DNA of 64,000 nt from Eubacteriales bacterium (GTDB lineage Bacteria; Bacillota; Clostridia; Lachnospirales; Lachnospiraceae): positions 1-64,000 of the forward strand of contig JAUNGB010000007.1 in the NCBI GenBank assembly GCA_030524715.1. The letters are read 5' to 3'. Positions 41,877 to 51,111 of the stretch are shown here, one piece after another. Numbering within the stretch: position 1 is the stretch's first letter; each line of letters begins with the position of its first letter. The translations under genes and the position numbers were made by a program. The notes beneath the pieces are model-generated. The model saw only the letters and a program-made list of their open reading frames with translations, was not told where the DNA came from and made no database searches.

Positions 41877-43088
41877 ATGCTTACATTGGAGAGCTTCGAG
41901 GAAGCGTCAGAAATTGTTAAAAAAGTAACCCAGGAGACCAAGCTTATCAAAAGCAGCTATTTTTCAGATTTAACAGGAAATAAGGTATTTTTTAAGCCGG
42001 AAAATATGCAGCGCACAGGCGCATATAAGGTGCGCGGGGCATATTATAAGATCAGCACCCTCACAGAGGAAGAAAGGGAAAAAGGACTGATAGCCGCATC
42101 TGCGGGAAACCATGCCCAGGGAGTCGCTTATGCGGCCCACAGATTCGGGGTAAAGGCAGTGATCGTAATGCCCAATACCACGCCGCTTATTAAAGTAGAA
42201 AGAACGAAAAGCTATGGCGCTGAGGTCATTCTTTACGGGGATGTTTATGATGAGGCCTGCGCTTATGCTCTGGATCTTGCGGAAAAAGAGGGTTATACCT
42301 TTATCCATCCCTTTGACGATCTGGCAGTGGCCACCGGCCAGGGAACCATTGCCATGGAGATCATCCAGGAACTTCCCCTGGTGGATTATATTCTTGTTCC
42401 GGTAGGAGGCGGCGGGCTTGCCACAGGCGTATCTACTCTGGCAAAGCTTTTAAACCCGCATATTAAAGTCATCGGCGTGGAGCCGGGGGGAGCGGCGTGC
42501 CTTCGGGCTTCTCTTGCAAAGGGCGAGGTAGTAACTCTTCCCCAGGTAAATACCATTGCGGACGGCACGGCAGTACAGACTCCGGGGGAAAAGATTTTTC
42601 CGTATCTTCAGGAAAATCTGGACAGTGTCATTACCGTGGAGGATGATGAACTGATCGTGGCTTTCCTTGATATGGTCGAAAACCATAAGATGATCGTAGA
42701 AAATTCCGGGCTTCTGACAGTAGCGGCGCTCCGTCATCTGGATTTTAAGAATAAAAAGGTGGTATCCATCTTAAGCGGCGGAAACATGGATGTGATCACC
42801 ATGTCCTCTGTAGTACAGCACGGACTGATCCAGCGGGACCGTATCTTTACCGTATCTGTCCTGATCCCGGACAAAGCCGGAGAGTTGGTGCGCGTGGCGA
42901 CTATTATTGCGGAAAAGCAGGGAAATGTCATCAAGCTTGACCATAACCAGTTTGTCAGCACCAACCGTAATGCGGCAGTGGAATTGAAGATTACCATGGA
43001 AGCTTTCGGAACGGAGCATAAGAATGAGATCGTTAAAGCCCTGGAGGATGCGGGCTGCAGGCCGAGGGTTATCCGTACAAGCCTGTAA
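41877..43088 (+). CDS. ilvA: Threonine ammonia-lyase with ACT domain
   Basis: A 403-aa PLP enzyme turning threonine into 2-oxobutanoate and ammonia. The PLP Lys is in RTGAYKVRGAYYKI (~residue 51), the phosphate loop is VGGGGLATG (~181), and a C-terminal ACT-like domain starts near VSVLIPDKAGELV (~330). The single short ACT-like domain is like the catabolic/allosteric TdcB-type Gram-positive form, so tdcB is an alternative name. GGAGGAAG precedes the ATG, and a strong terminator follows. Confidence 0.88.
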   Translation: MLTLESFEEASEIVKKVTQETKLIKSSYFSDLTGNKVFFKPENMQRTGAYKVRGAYYKISTLTEEEREKGLIAASAGNHAQGVAYAAHRFGVKAVIVMPNTTPLIKVERTKSYGAEVILYGDVYDEACAYALDLAEKEGYTFIHPFDDLAVATGQGTIAMEIIQELPLVDYILVPVGGGGLATGVSTLAKLLNPHIKVIGVEPGGAACLRASLAKGEVVTLPQVNTIADGTAVQTPGEKIFPYLQENLDSVITVEDDELIVAFLDMVENHKMIVENSGLLTVAALRHLDFKNKKVVSILSGGNMDVITMSSVVQHGLIQRDRIFTVSVLIPDKAGELVRVATIIAEKQGNVIKLDHNQFVSTNRNAAVELKITMEAFGTEHKNEIVKALEDAGCRPRVIRTSL

Positions 43089-43198
43089 CCGGAGGAAAGC
43101 AGATATTCGCATTCCGCTTTGCCGCATGCTTATCTGCCTTCAAATCCATTTCTGTGGGATACATGGGGCGGCTTTGTCTGACGTACAGGATATACAGC

Positions 43199-43269
43199 AA
43201 AAACTTCCGGGAAAAATCCCGGAAGTTTTTTGTAAGAGAATCCTATTATATATTTTTATTATAGGATTC
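43199..43269. terminator. Bidirectional terminator between ilvA and the DUF362 gene
   Basis: CTTCCGGGA (43204-43212) pairs with TCCCGGAAG (43217-43225), flanked by A5 and T6, so it can end transcription from both sides. A second hairpin, GAATCCTAT (43238-43246) with ATAGGATTC (43261-43269), lies before the stop of the convergent gene. Confidence 0.85.
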
Positions 43270-43284
43270 CGGAGAGATTTTGGT

Positions 43285-44394
43285 TTATTTCACTTCGATC
43301 AGCTCATATTCATCTGTTCCCAGTCCGATTTTCTTGGCGTGGGCGATGCTGGTTCTCCAGTTGGTGGTAGGGAACACTGCGCTGAAATGGTCATGGCCTT
43401 CATGGTCGGCTTCTGAAAGGCTGGTATTGGCGATGATCGGCTGGGCGTTGACCGCATCCGCGCAGGCAATATCCAGGGCGACCGGGTCAAAGGAAGCGAA
43501 AAAGCCCACATCCGGTACGATCGCCGCGTCGTTCTCCCCATGGCAGTCGCAGTACGGGGATACGTCGATGACAAGGCTGATATGGAAATGCGGACGTCCT
43601 GACAGTACTGCCTTGGAATATTCCGCGATCTTGCAGTTTAAGATGTCATTGGATTCGTCAGAAGCGGCGCAGACAGCATCTTTGGGACAGACGCCGATGC
43701 ATCTGCCGCAGCCCACGCATTTATCATGGTCGATACTTGCCTTGCCGTCTGTAAAAAACGGGGCGTCATGGGCGCAGATCTTAGCGCAGCGCTTGCAGCC
43801 GATACAAAGCTCCTGGTCAACGTGAGGCTTTCCTGCGCTGTGCATTTCCATTTTGCCTGCGCGGGAGCCGCAGCCCATCCCGATATTTTTCAGGGCGCCG
43901 CCGAAGCCGGTTGCCTCATGTCCTTTAAAGTGAGTCAGGGAAATAAAGACGTCGGCGTCCATGATCGCGCGTCCGATCTTTGCCTCTTTTATGTATTCGC
44001 CGCCCTCTACCGGGACATACTCTTCATCGGTACCCTTCAATCCGTCGGCAATAATAACATGGCAGCCGGTGGAGAAGGGGGAAAATCCGTTCGTGTAGGC
44101 ACTGTCCAGGTGATCCAGGGCATTTTTGCGTCCGCCCACATACAGGGTATTACAGTCTGTAAGGAACGGCCTGCCGCCCAGTTCCTTTACCACATCCGCC
44201 ACTGCTTTTGCGTAATTGGGGCGCAGAAAAGCAAGGTTGCCGGGCTCGCCGAAATGAATTTTGATGGCTGTATATTTCCCGTCAAAGTCGATATTGCCGA
44301 TCCCTGCCTTTTTGATCAGACGCTCCAATTTGTTCAGAAGACCGTCGTTGAATCCGGTCCGCATATTGGTGTAATAAACTTTTGCTTTTTCCAT
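43285..44394 (-). CDS. DUF362 ferredoxin-like protein
   Basis: A 369-aa protein with an N-terminal DUF362 domain (KVYYTNMRTG, IKIHFGEPGN, FLTDCNTLYVGG, THFKGHEATGFGGALKNIGMG) and a 2x[4Fe-4S] ferredoxin domain (CIGCKRCAKIC and CVGCGRCIGVCPKDAV, ~residues 190-235). Such proteins probably pass electrons, but their partner reaction is not established. The ATG at 44394 is ten bases after AGGAGG (minus strand); the ATG at 44403 is too close. Confidence 0.82.
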   Translation of the reverse strand: MEKAKVYYTNMRTGFNDGLLNKLERLIKKAGIGNIDFDGKYTAIKIHFGEPGNLAFLRPNYAKAVADVVKELGGRPFLTDCNTLYVGGRKNALDHLDSAYTNGFSPFSTGCHVIIADGLKGTDEEYVPVEGGEYIKEAKIGRAIMDADVFISLTHFKGHEATGFGGALKNIGMGCGSRAGKMEMHSAGKPHVDQELCIGCKRCAKICAHDAPFFTDGKASIDHDKCVGCGRCIGVCPKDAVCAASDESNDILNCKIAEYSKAVLSGRPHFHISLVIDVSPYCDCHGENDAAIVPDVGFFASFDPVALDIACADAVNAQPIIANTSLSEADHEGHDHFSAVFPTTNWRTSIAHAKKIGLGTDEYELIEVK

Positions 44395-44536
44395 GCGGTT
44401 CATTCCTCCTTGTGGTTCTGTTTTACATTTTACATAATGCTTCACATGAATTTTACATTAATATAAGAAGAATAATACAGGAAGAGGCTAAAATAATCAA
44501 GCGGAATCTTAGAACGTGTTTGCAGAAACAGTAACG

Positions 44537-44564
44537 CCGGGTTTGTAAAAGTTTTTTAACCCGG
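44537..44564. promoter_or_regulatory. Inverted repeat in the divergent region
   Basis: CCGGGTT (44537-44543) and AACCCGG (44558-44564) are a perfect 7-bp inverted repeat 14 bases apart. It lies 11 bases upstream of the -35 at 44575, a typical place for a regulator. Confidence 0.4.
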
Positions 44565-44574
44565 GAGATAATGC

Positions 44575-44603
44575 TTGATTTTGTGGACTGCTTGGGGTAT
44601 ATT
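44575..44603 (+). promoter_or_regulatory. Promoter of the BMP-type protein gene
   Basis: TTGATT at 44575-44580, 17 bp, TATATT at 44598-44603. It confirms that translation cannot begin at the upstream in-frame ATG 44571. Confidence 0.65.
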
Positions 44604-44705
44604 GAAACTGGTTCCGGCAAAATGGGAACATTGACCAATGTAATGGAGCCGACTGCTGCGATTCACCCAGACAGTTGCAATTTCCAGAGAATATGGAGGA
44701 TATCT

Positions 44706-46625
44706 ATGAATTCAGAAGACTATAATAAGGCGTATAAAGCCGGGAAAAAGGATTACCAGTCCCGTGTGATGAGAGGGCTTGTGCCTACTCTGAAGGTATT
44801 GGATGACATTCTGCCGCCCAGAGGCAATTATTCCGAGGTTCCTCTTGGGCTTGTCCAGATCCCCATGGATCAGATTGTGGGAACAAAGACAGGCGGAAGA
44901 AGCAATGCGTTTGCCGGAAATTTCATGCCAATCTTAAGGGAGGACACCGAGTTTGCCCGGAAGTGGGCGGCTTTGTGCAACAGCCATATCACAGAGGGAA
45001 TCAGGGATCCCATCAAGGCCTATGAATATATGAACGAATTTTACGTGGAAGAAGGAAACAAGCGCGTAAGCGTACTGAAATATTATGACGCGGTTTCCAT
45101 TCCCGGATATGTAACAAGAATCCTGCCCCGGAGGACAGAAGAAAAACAGAATAAGCTTTACTACGAATTTGTTGATTTTTACAATCTTTCCCAGATAAAC
45201 TACATCTGGTTTTCCAAGCTTGGAAGCTTTGCAAAGCTGCAGGCCGCAGTGGGGAAAAAGGCACAGGAGGTCTGGACGGACGAGGACAGGATGAATTTCA
45301 GTTCCACTTATACCAGATTTACTGTGGAATTTGAAGCGAAGGGCGGCAAAAAGCTGTCCATTACCCCGGGGGACGCCTTTCTGGCGTTTATCACCCTGTA
45401 CGGCTATGATGAGATCAGCGGGAAAACCTCTAACGAGATCAGGGAGCTGGTAACCAAAAGCTGGGAGGAATTTATGCTGAGGGAGGAAGATGAAGAGATC
45501 GAACTGAAGATGGATCCGGGCGAAGAGAAGAAGAAGCTTTTAAACCGTCTCCTGCCCTTAAGCTCCCCGAAGCTGAAGATTGCTTTCATCTACGAAAAGA
45601 CACCCACCTCTTCCGCATGGACCTATGCCCATGAGCTTGGCCGCCTCCATCTGGAACAGACCTTCCCGGATGAGGTAAGCACCACCTATTATGAAAATGT
45701 TACGCAGGAAACAGCCGGGGACGTCATTGACGACGCGATTTTAACAAAGGGCTGCAATATTATTTTTACCACCACTCCGGCCTTTGTACAGGCGAGCGTT
45801 AAAGCAGCTATTGCCAATCCGGAGGTCCGTATTTTAAACTGCTCCTTAAATACCTCCCACAGATATATCCGGACATATTATGCGAGGATGCATGAGGCGA
45901 AATTCCTGATGGGAGCTATTGCGGGAGCCATGACGGAAAATAACCGTGTGGGTTATATCGCGGATTATCCGATCTTTGGTTCCATTGCCAATATCAATGC
46001 TTTTGCGCTGGGCGCGAAAATGATCAACCCAAGAGCAGAGGTCTATCTGGAATGGTCTACTGTGAAGGATGCAGACATTTATGAAAACCTCCGCCAGAAT
46101 AATGTAAGCGTGGTTTCCGGAAAGGACATGGTGATCCCCGAGGATGCTTCCCGGTATTTCGGTATCTACCGTCTGGAAAACGGTTTTCCGAGAAGCCTTG
46201 CCATGCCTCTGTGGCATTGGGGGAAGTTTTATGAAAGGCTGGTCCGCACCATCATGGACGGAGCCTGGAAATACGACGACAGTTCTACCTCTGTAAAGGC
46301 GATCAATTACTGGTGGGGAATGTCCTCGGGCGTAGTGGATGTCATCTGTTCCCAGAATCTTCCTATTGGAACGAAACGTCTGGTAGATCTTTTGAAGGAT
46401 ACCATCCGTACCGGAGAGTTTAATCCGTTTTCCGGTATTTTGTATTCACAGACCGGGGTTGTACAGGAGGATCCCAACCGCAGCCTTACTCCTGAAGAGA
46501 TCGTTACCATGGACTGGCTGGCAGAGAATGTGATCGGGACGATCCCGAAGGCAAAAGAGCTGCAGGAGAATGCAAAGCCGGTAGTATCCCAGCAGGGCGT
46601 GAAAGCACCGGCTGCTGAAGAGTAA
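44706..46625 (+). CDS. Cytosolic BMP-type binding protein with ParB-like N-terminal part
   Basis: A 639-aa protein in two parts. Residues ~40-160 look like a ParB/Srx-type domain: VPLGLVQIPMDQIVG, then EEGNKRVSVLKYYDAV. Residues ~290-600 are a BMP/PnrA-like periplasmic-binding fold (LKIAFIYEKTPTSSAWTYAHELG, NIIFTTTPAFVQAS, FLMGAIAGAM, GYIADYPIFGSIANINAFALG). The PnrA family binds nucleosides, and Med-type members are intracellular. There is no signal peptide or lipobox, so it should stay in the cytoplasm. GGAGG precedes ATG 44706. Function unknown; a nucleoside-sensing regulator is one possibility. Confidence 0.7.
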   Translation: MNSEDYNKAYKAGKKDYQSRVMRGLVPTLKVLDDILPPRGNYSEVPLGLVQIPMDQIVGTKTGGRSNAFAGNFMPILREDTEFARKWAALCNSHITEGIRDPIKAYEYMNEFYVEEGNKRVSVLKYYDAVSIPGYVTRILPRRTEEKQNKLYYEFVDFYNLSQINYIWFSKLGSFAKLQAAVGKKAQEVWTDEDRMNFSSTYTRFTVEFEAKGGKKLSITPGDAFLAFITLYGYDEISGKTSNEIRELVTKSWEEFMLREEDEEIELKMDPGEEKKKLLNRLLPLSSPKLKIAFIYEKTPTSSAWTYAHELGRLHLEQTFPDEVSTTYYENVTQETAGDVIDDAILTKGCNIIFTTTPAFVQASVKAAIANPEVRILNCSLNTSHRYIRTYYARMHEAKFLMGAIAGAMTENNRVGYIADYPIFGSIANINAFALGAKMINPRAEVYLEWSTVKDADIYENLRQNNVSVVSGKDMVIPEDASRYFGIYRLENGFPRSLAMPLWHWGKFYERLVRTIMDGAWKYDDSSTSVKAINYWWGMSSGVVDVICSQNLPIGTKRLVDLLKDTIRTGEFNPFSGILYSQTGVVQEDPNRSLTPEEIVTMDWLAENVIGTIPKAKELQENAKPVVSQQGVKAPAAEE

Positions 46626-46686
46626 GGGAAATGTCGGCGGCCGTTTATCAGGCGGTACCGTACATAAACCTGAATAGCTGCAATCA

Positions 46687-46709
46687 AACCACCAGTTGAA
46701 CCGGTGGTT
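46687..46709 (+). other. Hairpin between the BMP-type gene and the phosphoesterase
   Basis: AACCACC (46687-46693) pairs with GGTGGTT (46703-46709). The stem lies 62 bases after the stop codon with no T run. It may be an intergenic repeat, but no second copy was seen. Confidence 0.4.
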
Positions 46710-46750
46710 GTTGACTTAGCTGCATTTACTCAGGAAGGATTTTAAAATAA

Positions 46751-47374
46751 ATGAAAATACTCGCAATAGCAGATGAAGAGTCCAGATATCTGTGGGATTT
46801 TTTTGAAAAAAGTAAGCTGGAGGGAATTGACCTGATCATTTCCTGCGGGGATCTGGATCCCCATTATCTGTCATTTCTTGCAACGCTGACTTCGATTCCT
46901 GTACTGTATGTACATGGAAACCACGATGCCAAATACGAGAAAGTACCGCCGGAAGGGTGTATTTGTATTGAAGATACCATTTATGTTCATGAGGGAGTCC
47001 GTATTCTCGGCCTGGGCGGTTCCATGAGGTACCGCCCGGGGGAACATCAATATACGGACCGGGAGATGAACCGGAGGGTCCGGAAGCTGTGGCCGAAGCT
47101 TTTGTGGCACCACGGATTTGATATTTTAGTAACTCATGCGCCCGCGTATCAGCTCAATGACGGCAGAGACTTACCCCACCAGGGCTTTAAGGCGTTCCTG
47201 AAGCTGATCGAGAAATACAAGCCGAAGTTTTTCCTTCACGGACATGTGCATATGTCCTACGGAAGAGAACATAAGCGTTACGACAAATATCAGGACACGC
47301 ATGTGATCAATGCTTTTGAGCGGTGCATTTTTGAATTTGAGGATGATGACCCCAAGAATCACCTGACCCGCTGA
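46751..47374 (+). CDS. Metallophosphoesterase
   Basis: A 207-aa calcineurin-like phosphoesterase. Metal-binding motifs are in order: SCGDLDPHY (~32), VHGNHDA (~55), VTHAPAYQLNDG (~125) and LHGHVHMSYG (~158). The first motif (usually D-x-H) reads ADEESRY, so the two N-terminal ligands are replaced or altered. AGGAAGGA lies 13 bases before the ATG, a rather long gap. Confidence 0.82.
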   Translation: MKILAIADEESRYLWDFFEKSKLEGIDLIISCGDLDPHYLSFLATLTSIPVLYVHGNHDAKYEKVPPEGCICIEDTIYVHEGVRILGLGGSMRYRPGEHQYTDREMNRRVRKLWPKLLWHHGFDILVTHAPAYQLNDGRDLPHQGFKAFLKLIEKYKPKFFLHGHVHMSYGREHKRYDKYQDTHVINAFERCIFEFEDDDPKNHLTR

Positions 47375-47432
47375 TAACAGCAAGTATTAAGAAATATATT
47401 AAGAAAAAACAGCAGGTGTCAAGAAAAAACAC

Positions 47433-47461
47433 TTGACAGACATCAGGAAATACGTTATGAT
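47433..47461 (+). promoter_or_regulatory. Promoter of the ylxM-ffh-rpsP operon
   Basis: TTGACA at 47433-47438, 17 bp, TATGAT at 47456-47461. It starts a transcript of at least ylxM to queA; gaps between genes are short with no terminator seen. Confidence 0.75.
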
Positions 47462-47495
47462 AGCCAAGGTAACATCAGATGGAGACAGAATAAGT

Positions 47496-47819
47496 ATGGA
47501 AAAATTTGTAGAACAGGCTCTGTTATATGATTTTTACGGAGAGCTTCTCACGAAGCGCCAGCAGCAGGTATATGAGAGCGTGGTCCTGGAGGATTATTCC
47601 CTCAGTGAGGTGGCGGAGGAATTGGAGATCAGCCGTCAGGGCGTACATGATATGATCAAGCGCTGCAACAGGATTCTTGAGGACTATGAGAACAAGCTTC
47701 ATCTGGTTGAGAAATTCCTGAATATCCGCCGTCAGGTACAGAGGATACACAGCCTGGCAGGACAGTATCAGGCACGGGAGATCGAAGAAATCTCCAAAGA
47801 GATATTAGAGGAGTTATAA
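47496..47819 (+). CDS. ylxM: SRP-associated helix-turn-helix protein YlxM
   Basis: A 107-aa protein of the YlxM/p13 family, which stands beside ffh in most Firmicutes and modulates the signal recognition particle. A helix-turn-helix is visible as [26 protein letters not shown]. The start MEKFVEQ at 47496 fits the family; an earlier in-frame TTG at 47433 is part of the promoter. It ends three bases before ffh. Confidence 0.9.
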   Translation: MEKFVEQALLYDFYGELLTKRQQQVYESVVLEDYSLSEVAEELEISRQGVHDMIKRCNRILEDYENKLHLVEKFLNIRRQVQRIHSLAGQYQAREIEEISKEILEEL

Positions 47820-47822
47820 TAC

Positions 47823-49169
47823 ATGGCATTTGAAAGCTTGACTGAAAAATTACAAAATGTATTCAAAAAGCTGAGAAGCAAGGGACGTCTGACAGAAGAG
47901 GATGTTAAGGTCGCCCTTAAGGAAGTCAAGATGGCTCTTCTGGAAGCGGACGTTAATTTTAAGGTGGTGAAGCAGTTCACCAAGTCCGTACAGGAGCGGG
48001 CGGTAGGCCAGGACGTAATGAACGGGCTGAATCCGGGCCAGATGGTGATCAAGATCGTAAACGACGAGCTTGTAAGCCTGATGGGCAGCGAGACTACCGA
48101 GCTTCCTATTAAGCCGGGCAATGACATTACTGTTCTGATGATGGCAGGCCTGCAGGGCGCAGGTAAGACCACAACCGCCGCCAAGCTTGCAGGGAAGCTG
48201 AAATCCAAGGGTAAACGGCCTCTTTTAGTTGCCTGTGACGTCTACCGTCCGGCTGCGATCACGCAGCTTCAGGTAAACGGTGAGAAGCAGGGCGTGGAGG
48301 TGTTCTCCATGGGTGATAAGCAGAGTCCTGTGAATATCGCCAGGGCAGCAGTAGAGTATGCCAGGGCGCATCAGCTGAATGTTGTGATGATCGATACGGC
48401 AGGCCGTCTCCACATCGATGAAAATATGATGCAGGAGCTTGCAGATATAAAAGAAAACGTTCACGTAGACGCCACGCTTTTAGTGGTGGATGCCATGACC
48501 GGACAGGATGCGGTAAACGTCGCCAAAACCTTTACGGATAAGGTCGGCATCGACGGAGTGATCCTTACCAAGATGGATGGCGACACCAGAGGCGGCGCGG
48601 CCCTTTCCATTAAGGCGGTTACAGGTAAGCCAATCTACTATGTGGGCATGGGTGAGAAGCTTTCGGATCTGGAGCAGTTCTATCCGGAGCGTATGGCATC
48701 CCGGATCCTTGGAATGGGAGACGTCATGAGCCTGATCGAGAAGGTGGAAGCCTCTGTAGACCAGGAGCAGGCCCAGGAGATGCAGAAGAAGTTAAAGAAG
48801 ATGGATTTCGACTTTAACGATTATCTCACCAGTATGGAACAGATGAACAAAATGGGAGGCATCGGAAGTATCCTGAATATGCTGCCGGGGATCGGCGGCA
48901 AGATGAAGGATATCGAAGGTATGATCGATGAAAAGGCTCTGGACAGAACCAAGTCCATTATCCTTTCCATGACTCCTAAGGAGCGCAGCAACCCGGGTAT
49001 CCTGAACGTATCCCGTAAGAACCGCATCGCAAAGGGCGCAGGCGTGGATATTTCAGAGGTGAACCGTCTTGTGAAGCAGTTTGAGCAGAGCAAGAAGATG
49101 ATGAAACAAATGCCTGGTCTTGCAGGCGGTAAAGCTGGTAAAAGAGGCGGCTTCAAGCTTCCTTTTTAA
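47823..49169 (+). CDS. ffh: Signal recognition particle protein Ffh
   Basis: A 448-aa SRP54 GTPase. N domain, [17 protein letters not shown] (G1, ~107), DTAGRLHID (G3), [10 protein letters not shown] (G4), then a Met-rich M domain (~300-440; [27 protein letters not shown]) that binds SRP RNA and signal peptides. It works with FtsY (40885). Confidence 0.96.
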   Translation: MAFESLTEKLQNVFKKLRSKGRLTEEDVKVALKEVKMALLEADVNFKVVKQFTKSVQERAVGQDVMNGLNPGQMVIKIVNDELVSLMGSETTELPIKPGNDITVLMMAGLQGAGKTTTAAKLAGKLKSKGKRPLLVACDVYRPAAITQLQVNGEKQGVEVFSMGDKQSPVNIARAAVEYARAHQLNVVMIDTAGRLHIDENMMQELADIKENVHVDATLLVVDAMTGQDAVNVAKTFTDKVGIDGVILTKMDGDTRGGAALSIKAVTGKPIYYVGMGEKLSDLEQFYPERMASRILGMGDVMSLIEKVEASVDQEQAQEMQKKLKKMDFDFNDYLTSMEQMNKMGGIGSILNMLPGIGGKMKDIEGMIDEKALDRTKSIILSMTPKERSNPGILNVSRKNRIAKGAGVDISEVNRLVKQFEQSKKMMKQMPGLAGGKAGKRGGFKLPF

Positions 49170-49210
49170 ATATAAAAATTAATTTAAACAAATACATGGA
49201 GGAAAACAAA

Positions 49211-49456
49211 ATGGCAGTTAAAATCAGATTAAGAAGAATGGGACAGAAAAAAGCACCTTACTATAGAATCGTCGTTGCAGATTCCCGCAGCAAACGTGAC
49301 GGAAGATGCATCGAAGAGATCGGAACCTATGATCCCAACATCGAGCCAAGCGCATACAAGGTAGACGAGGAAGCTGCAAAGAAATGGCTCGCAGCAGGTG
49401 CACAGCCTACAGAGGTTGTCGCAAGAATCTTCAAGGCAGCCGGCATTGAAAAATAA
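49211..49456 (+). CDS. rpsP: Ribosomal protein S16
   Basis: An 81-aa 30S ribosomal protein: [26 protein letters not shown] matches the family start (first 20 residues [20 protein letters not shown]). GGAGG lies before ATG 49211; an ATG at 49196 overlaps that site. Followed by khpA, the usual order. Confidence 0.96.
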   Translation: MAVKIRLRRMGQKKAPYYRIVVADSRSKRDGRCIEEIGTYDPNIEPSAYKVDEEAAKKWLAAGAQPTEVVARIFKAAGIEK

Positions 49457-49518
49457 TTGGAATACCGGACTGGTATTTCTGTGGGGTCCCTTACAGGGCC
49501 AATACGGGGAGGCATGTA

Positions 49519-49749
49519 ATGAAAGAATTAGTTGAAGTAATTGCAAAATCTCTTGTGGAAAATCCGGATGAGGTAGTCGTTACAGAAACCGAGAAAGAAG
49601 ACGCAGTCATTATCGAATTGAAGGTTGGTCCTGCTGATATGGGCAAGGTTATCGGCCGGCAGGGCAGAATCGCCAAGGCTATCCGTACGGTAGTTAAGGC
49701 AGCTTCTTCAAAGAGCAGCAAAAAAGTGATTGTAGATATTCTGCAATAA
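49519..49749 (+). CDS. khpA: KH-domain RNA-binding protein KhpA
   Basis: A 76-aa single KH domain with the motif VIGRQGRIAKAIR (GxxG). KhpA (YlqC) pairs with KhpB/Jag to bind RNA and affects cell elongation in Gram-positives. GGGGAGG precedes the ATG. Confidence 0.92.
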   Translation: MKELVEVIAKSLVENPDEVVVTETEKEDAVIIELKVGPADMGKVIGRQGRIAKAIRTVVKAASSKSSKKVIVDILQ

Positions 49750-49830
49750 TTAAGAGATCAGGAGCTGTGGATACCATGGCTCCTGATTTTGTGGAATACA
49801 GAGATTTTTTACAGAACGGGGTATTTTATT

Positions 49831-50337
49831 ATGGAAGATTTATTAAAGGTAGGTGTGATCACAACCACCCACGGCGTCCGCGGAGAAGTGAAGGTGTTTC
49901 CCACCACGGATAATGCGGAACGCTTTCTTGATCTGGATTATGTGCTTCTGGATACCGGAAAGGAGCTTCGCAGGCTGGATATCCGGAACGTAAGATTCTT
50001 TAAGAACCTTGCGATCCTGAAATTTAAAGGAATCGACAATATTAACGATATTGAAATGTACAAGGGAAGGGATCTTTGGATCCCCCGTGAGGAAGGCCAG
50101 GAGCTCGGTGAGAATGAATACTACATTGCAGACCTTCTGGATATGGAAGTGGTGCTTGAGGACGGAAGCAAATTTGGCATCCTCAAAGACGTTATGGAGA
50201 CGGGGGCCAATGATGTCTATGTGGTGGAAACCACGGACGGAAGAGAGGTCCTGCTTCCTGCTATCAGTGAATGCATCAGGGATGTAAATCCTGAAGAAAA
50301 TAAAATGACCGTACATTTGATGAAGGGGCTTTTGTAA
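49831..50337 (+). CDS. rimM: 16S rRNA processing protein RimM
   Basis: A 168-aa 30S assembly factor. It has VGVITTTHGVRGEVKVFPTTD at the start (motif HGVRGEVKV) and the PRC-barrel domain (NEYYIADLLDMEVV, LLPAISECIRDVN). ATG 49831 fits family length; a longer in-frame ATG at 49789 has no ribosome site. Its stop abuts the trmD start. Confidence 0.93.
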   Translation: MEDLLKVGVITTTHGVRGEVKVFPTTDNAERFLDLDYVLLDTGKELRRLDIRNVRFFKNLAILKFKGIDNINDIEMYKGRDLWIPREEGQELGENEYYIADLLDMEVVLEDGSKFGILKDVMETGANDVYVVETTDGREVLLPAISECIRDVNPEENKMTVHLMKGLL

Positions 50338-51093
50338 ATGAATTTTCATGTATTGACCTTATTTCCGGAAATGATCCTTCAGGGAATGAATACCAGTATC
50401 ATCGGGCGGGCCATTGCTAACGGATATCTCTCCCTTGAAGCGGTCAATATCCGGGATTATGCCTTTAACAAGCACCAGAAGGTGGATGATTATCCCTATG
50501 GCGGGGGAGCGGGAATGCTGATGCAGGCAGAGCCTGTCTATCTGGCGTGGGAAGCTGTGGCCAGACGCATCGGCCGCAGGCCCCGGGTAGTCTATCTTAC
50601 GCCTCAGGGAAGCGTGTTTAACCAGAGTATGGCACGGGAAATGGCCAAGGAAGAGGATCTGGTCTTTTTGTGCGGTCACTATGAAGGGATCGATGAGCGT
50701 GTTCTGGAAGAGATCGTGACGGATTATGTTTCTATCGGGGATTACGTGCTGACAGGGGGAGAGCTTCCCGCCATGGTGATGATGGACTCTGTTGCCCGCA
50801 TGGTGCCGGGTGTTTTGAGCAACCATGAATCCGGGGAGACCGAATCCTTTGCCGGGAATCTTCTGGAATATCCCCAGTACAGCCGTCCGGAGGAATGGCA
50901 CGGTAAAAAGGTTCCGGAGGTGCTGCTGTCAGGACATCATGCCAATATTGAAAAATGGCGCCGGGAACAGTCGATCCTCCGCACCGCCAAACGTCGCCCG
51001 GATCTTCTGAAAAAAGCAGAGCTGACAAACAAAGAATGGAACGAGATACGTCAGTGGAAGAAGCAGCAGAAAACTGATGCCGATCAGGAATGA
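50338..51093 (+). CDS. trmD: tRNA (guanine37-N1)-methyltransferase TrmD
   Basis: A 251-aa SPOUT methyltransferase placing m1G37 in tRNA to prevent frameshifting. VLTLFPEM, DDYPYGGGAGMLM, LCGHYEGIDERV and SIGDYVLTGGELPAM (trefoil knot binding AdoMet) are visible. It starts directly after rimM. rplS, often the next gene, is absent. Confidence 0.96.
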   Translation: MNFHVLTLFPEMILQGMNTSIIGRAIANGYLSLEAVNIRDYAFNKHQKVDDYPYGGGAGMLMQAEPVYLAWEAVARRIGRRPRVVYLTPQGSVFNQSMAREMAKEEDLVFLCGHYEGIDERVLEEIVTDYVSIGDYVLTGGELPAMVMMDSVARMVPGVLSNHESGETESFAGNLLEYPQYSRPEEWHGKKVPEVLLSGHHANIEKWRREQSILRTAKRRPDLLKKAELTNKEWNEIRQWKKQQKTDADQE

Positions 51094-51111
51094 AATAAAA
51101 GGAGTTTTGTT

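Noticed and set aside
44571-44705. Upstream in-frame extension of the BMP-type protein
   Set aside because: The ATG at 44571 precedes the predicted promoter at 44575-44603, and a good ribosome site lies before ATG 44706.
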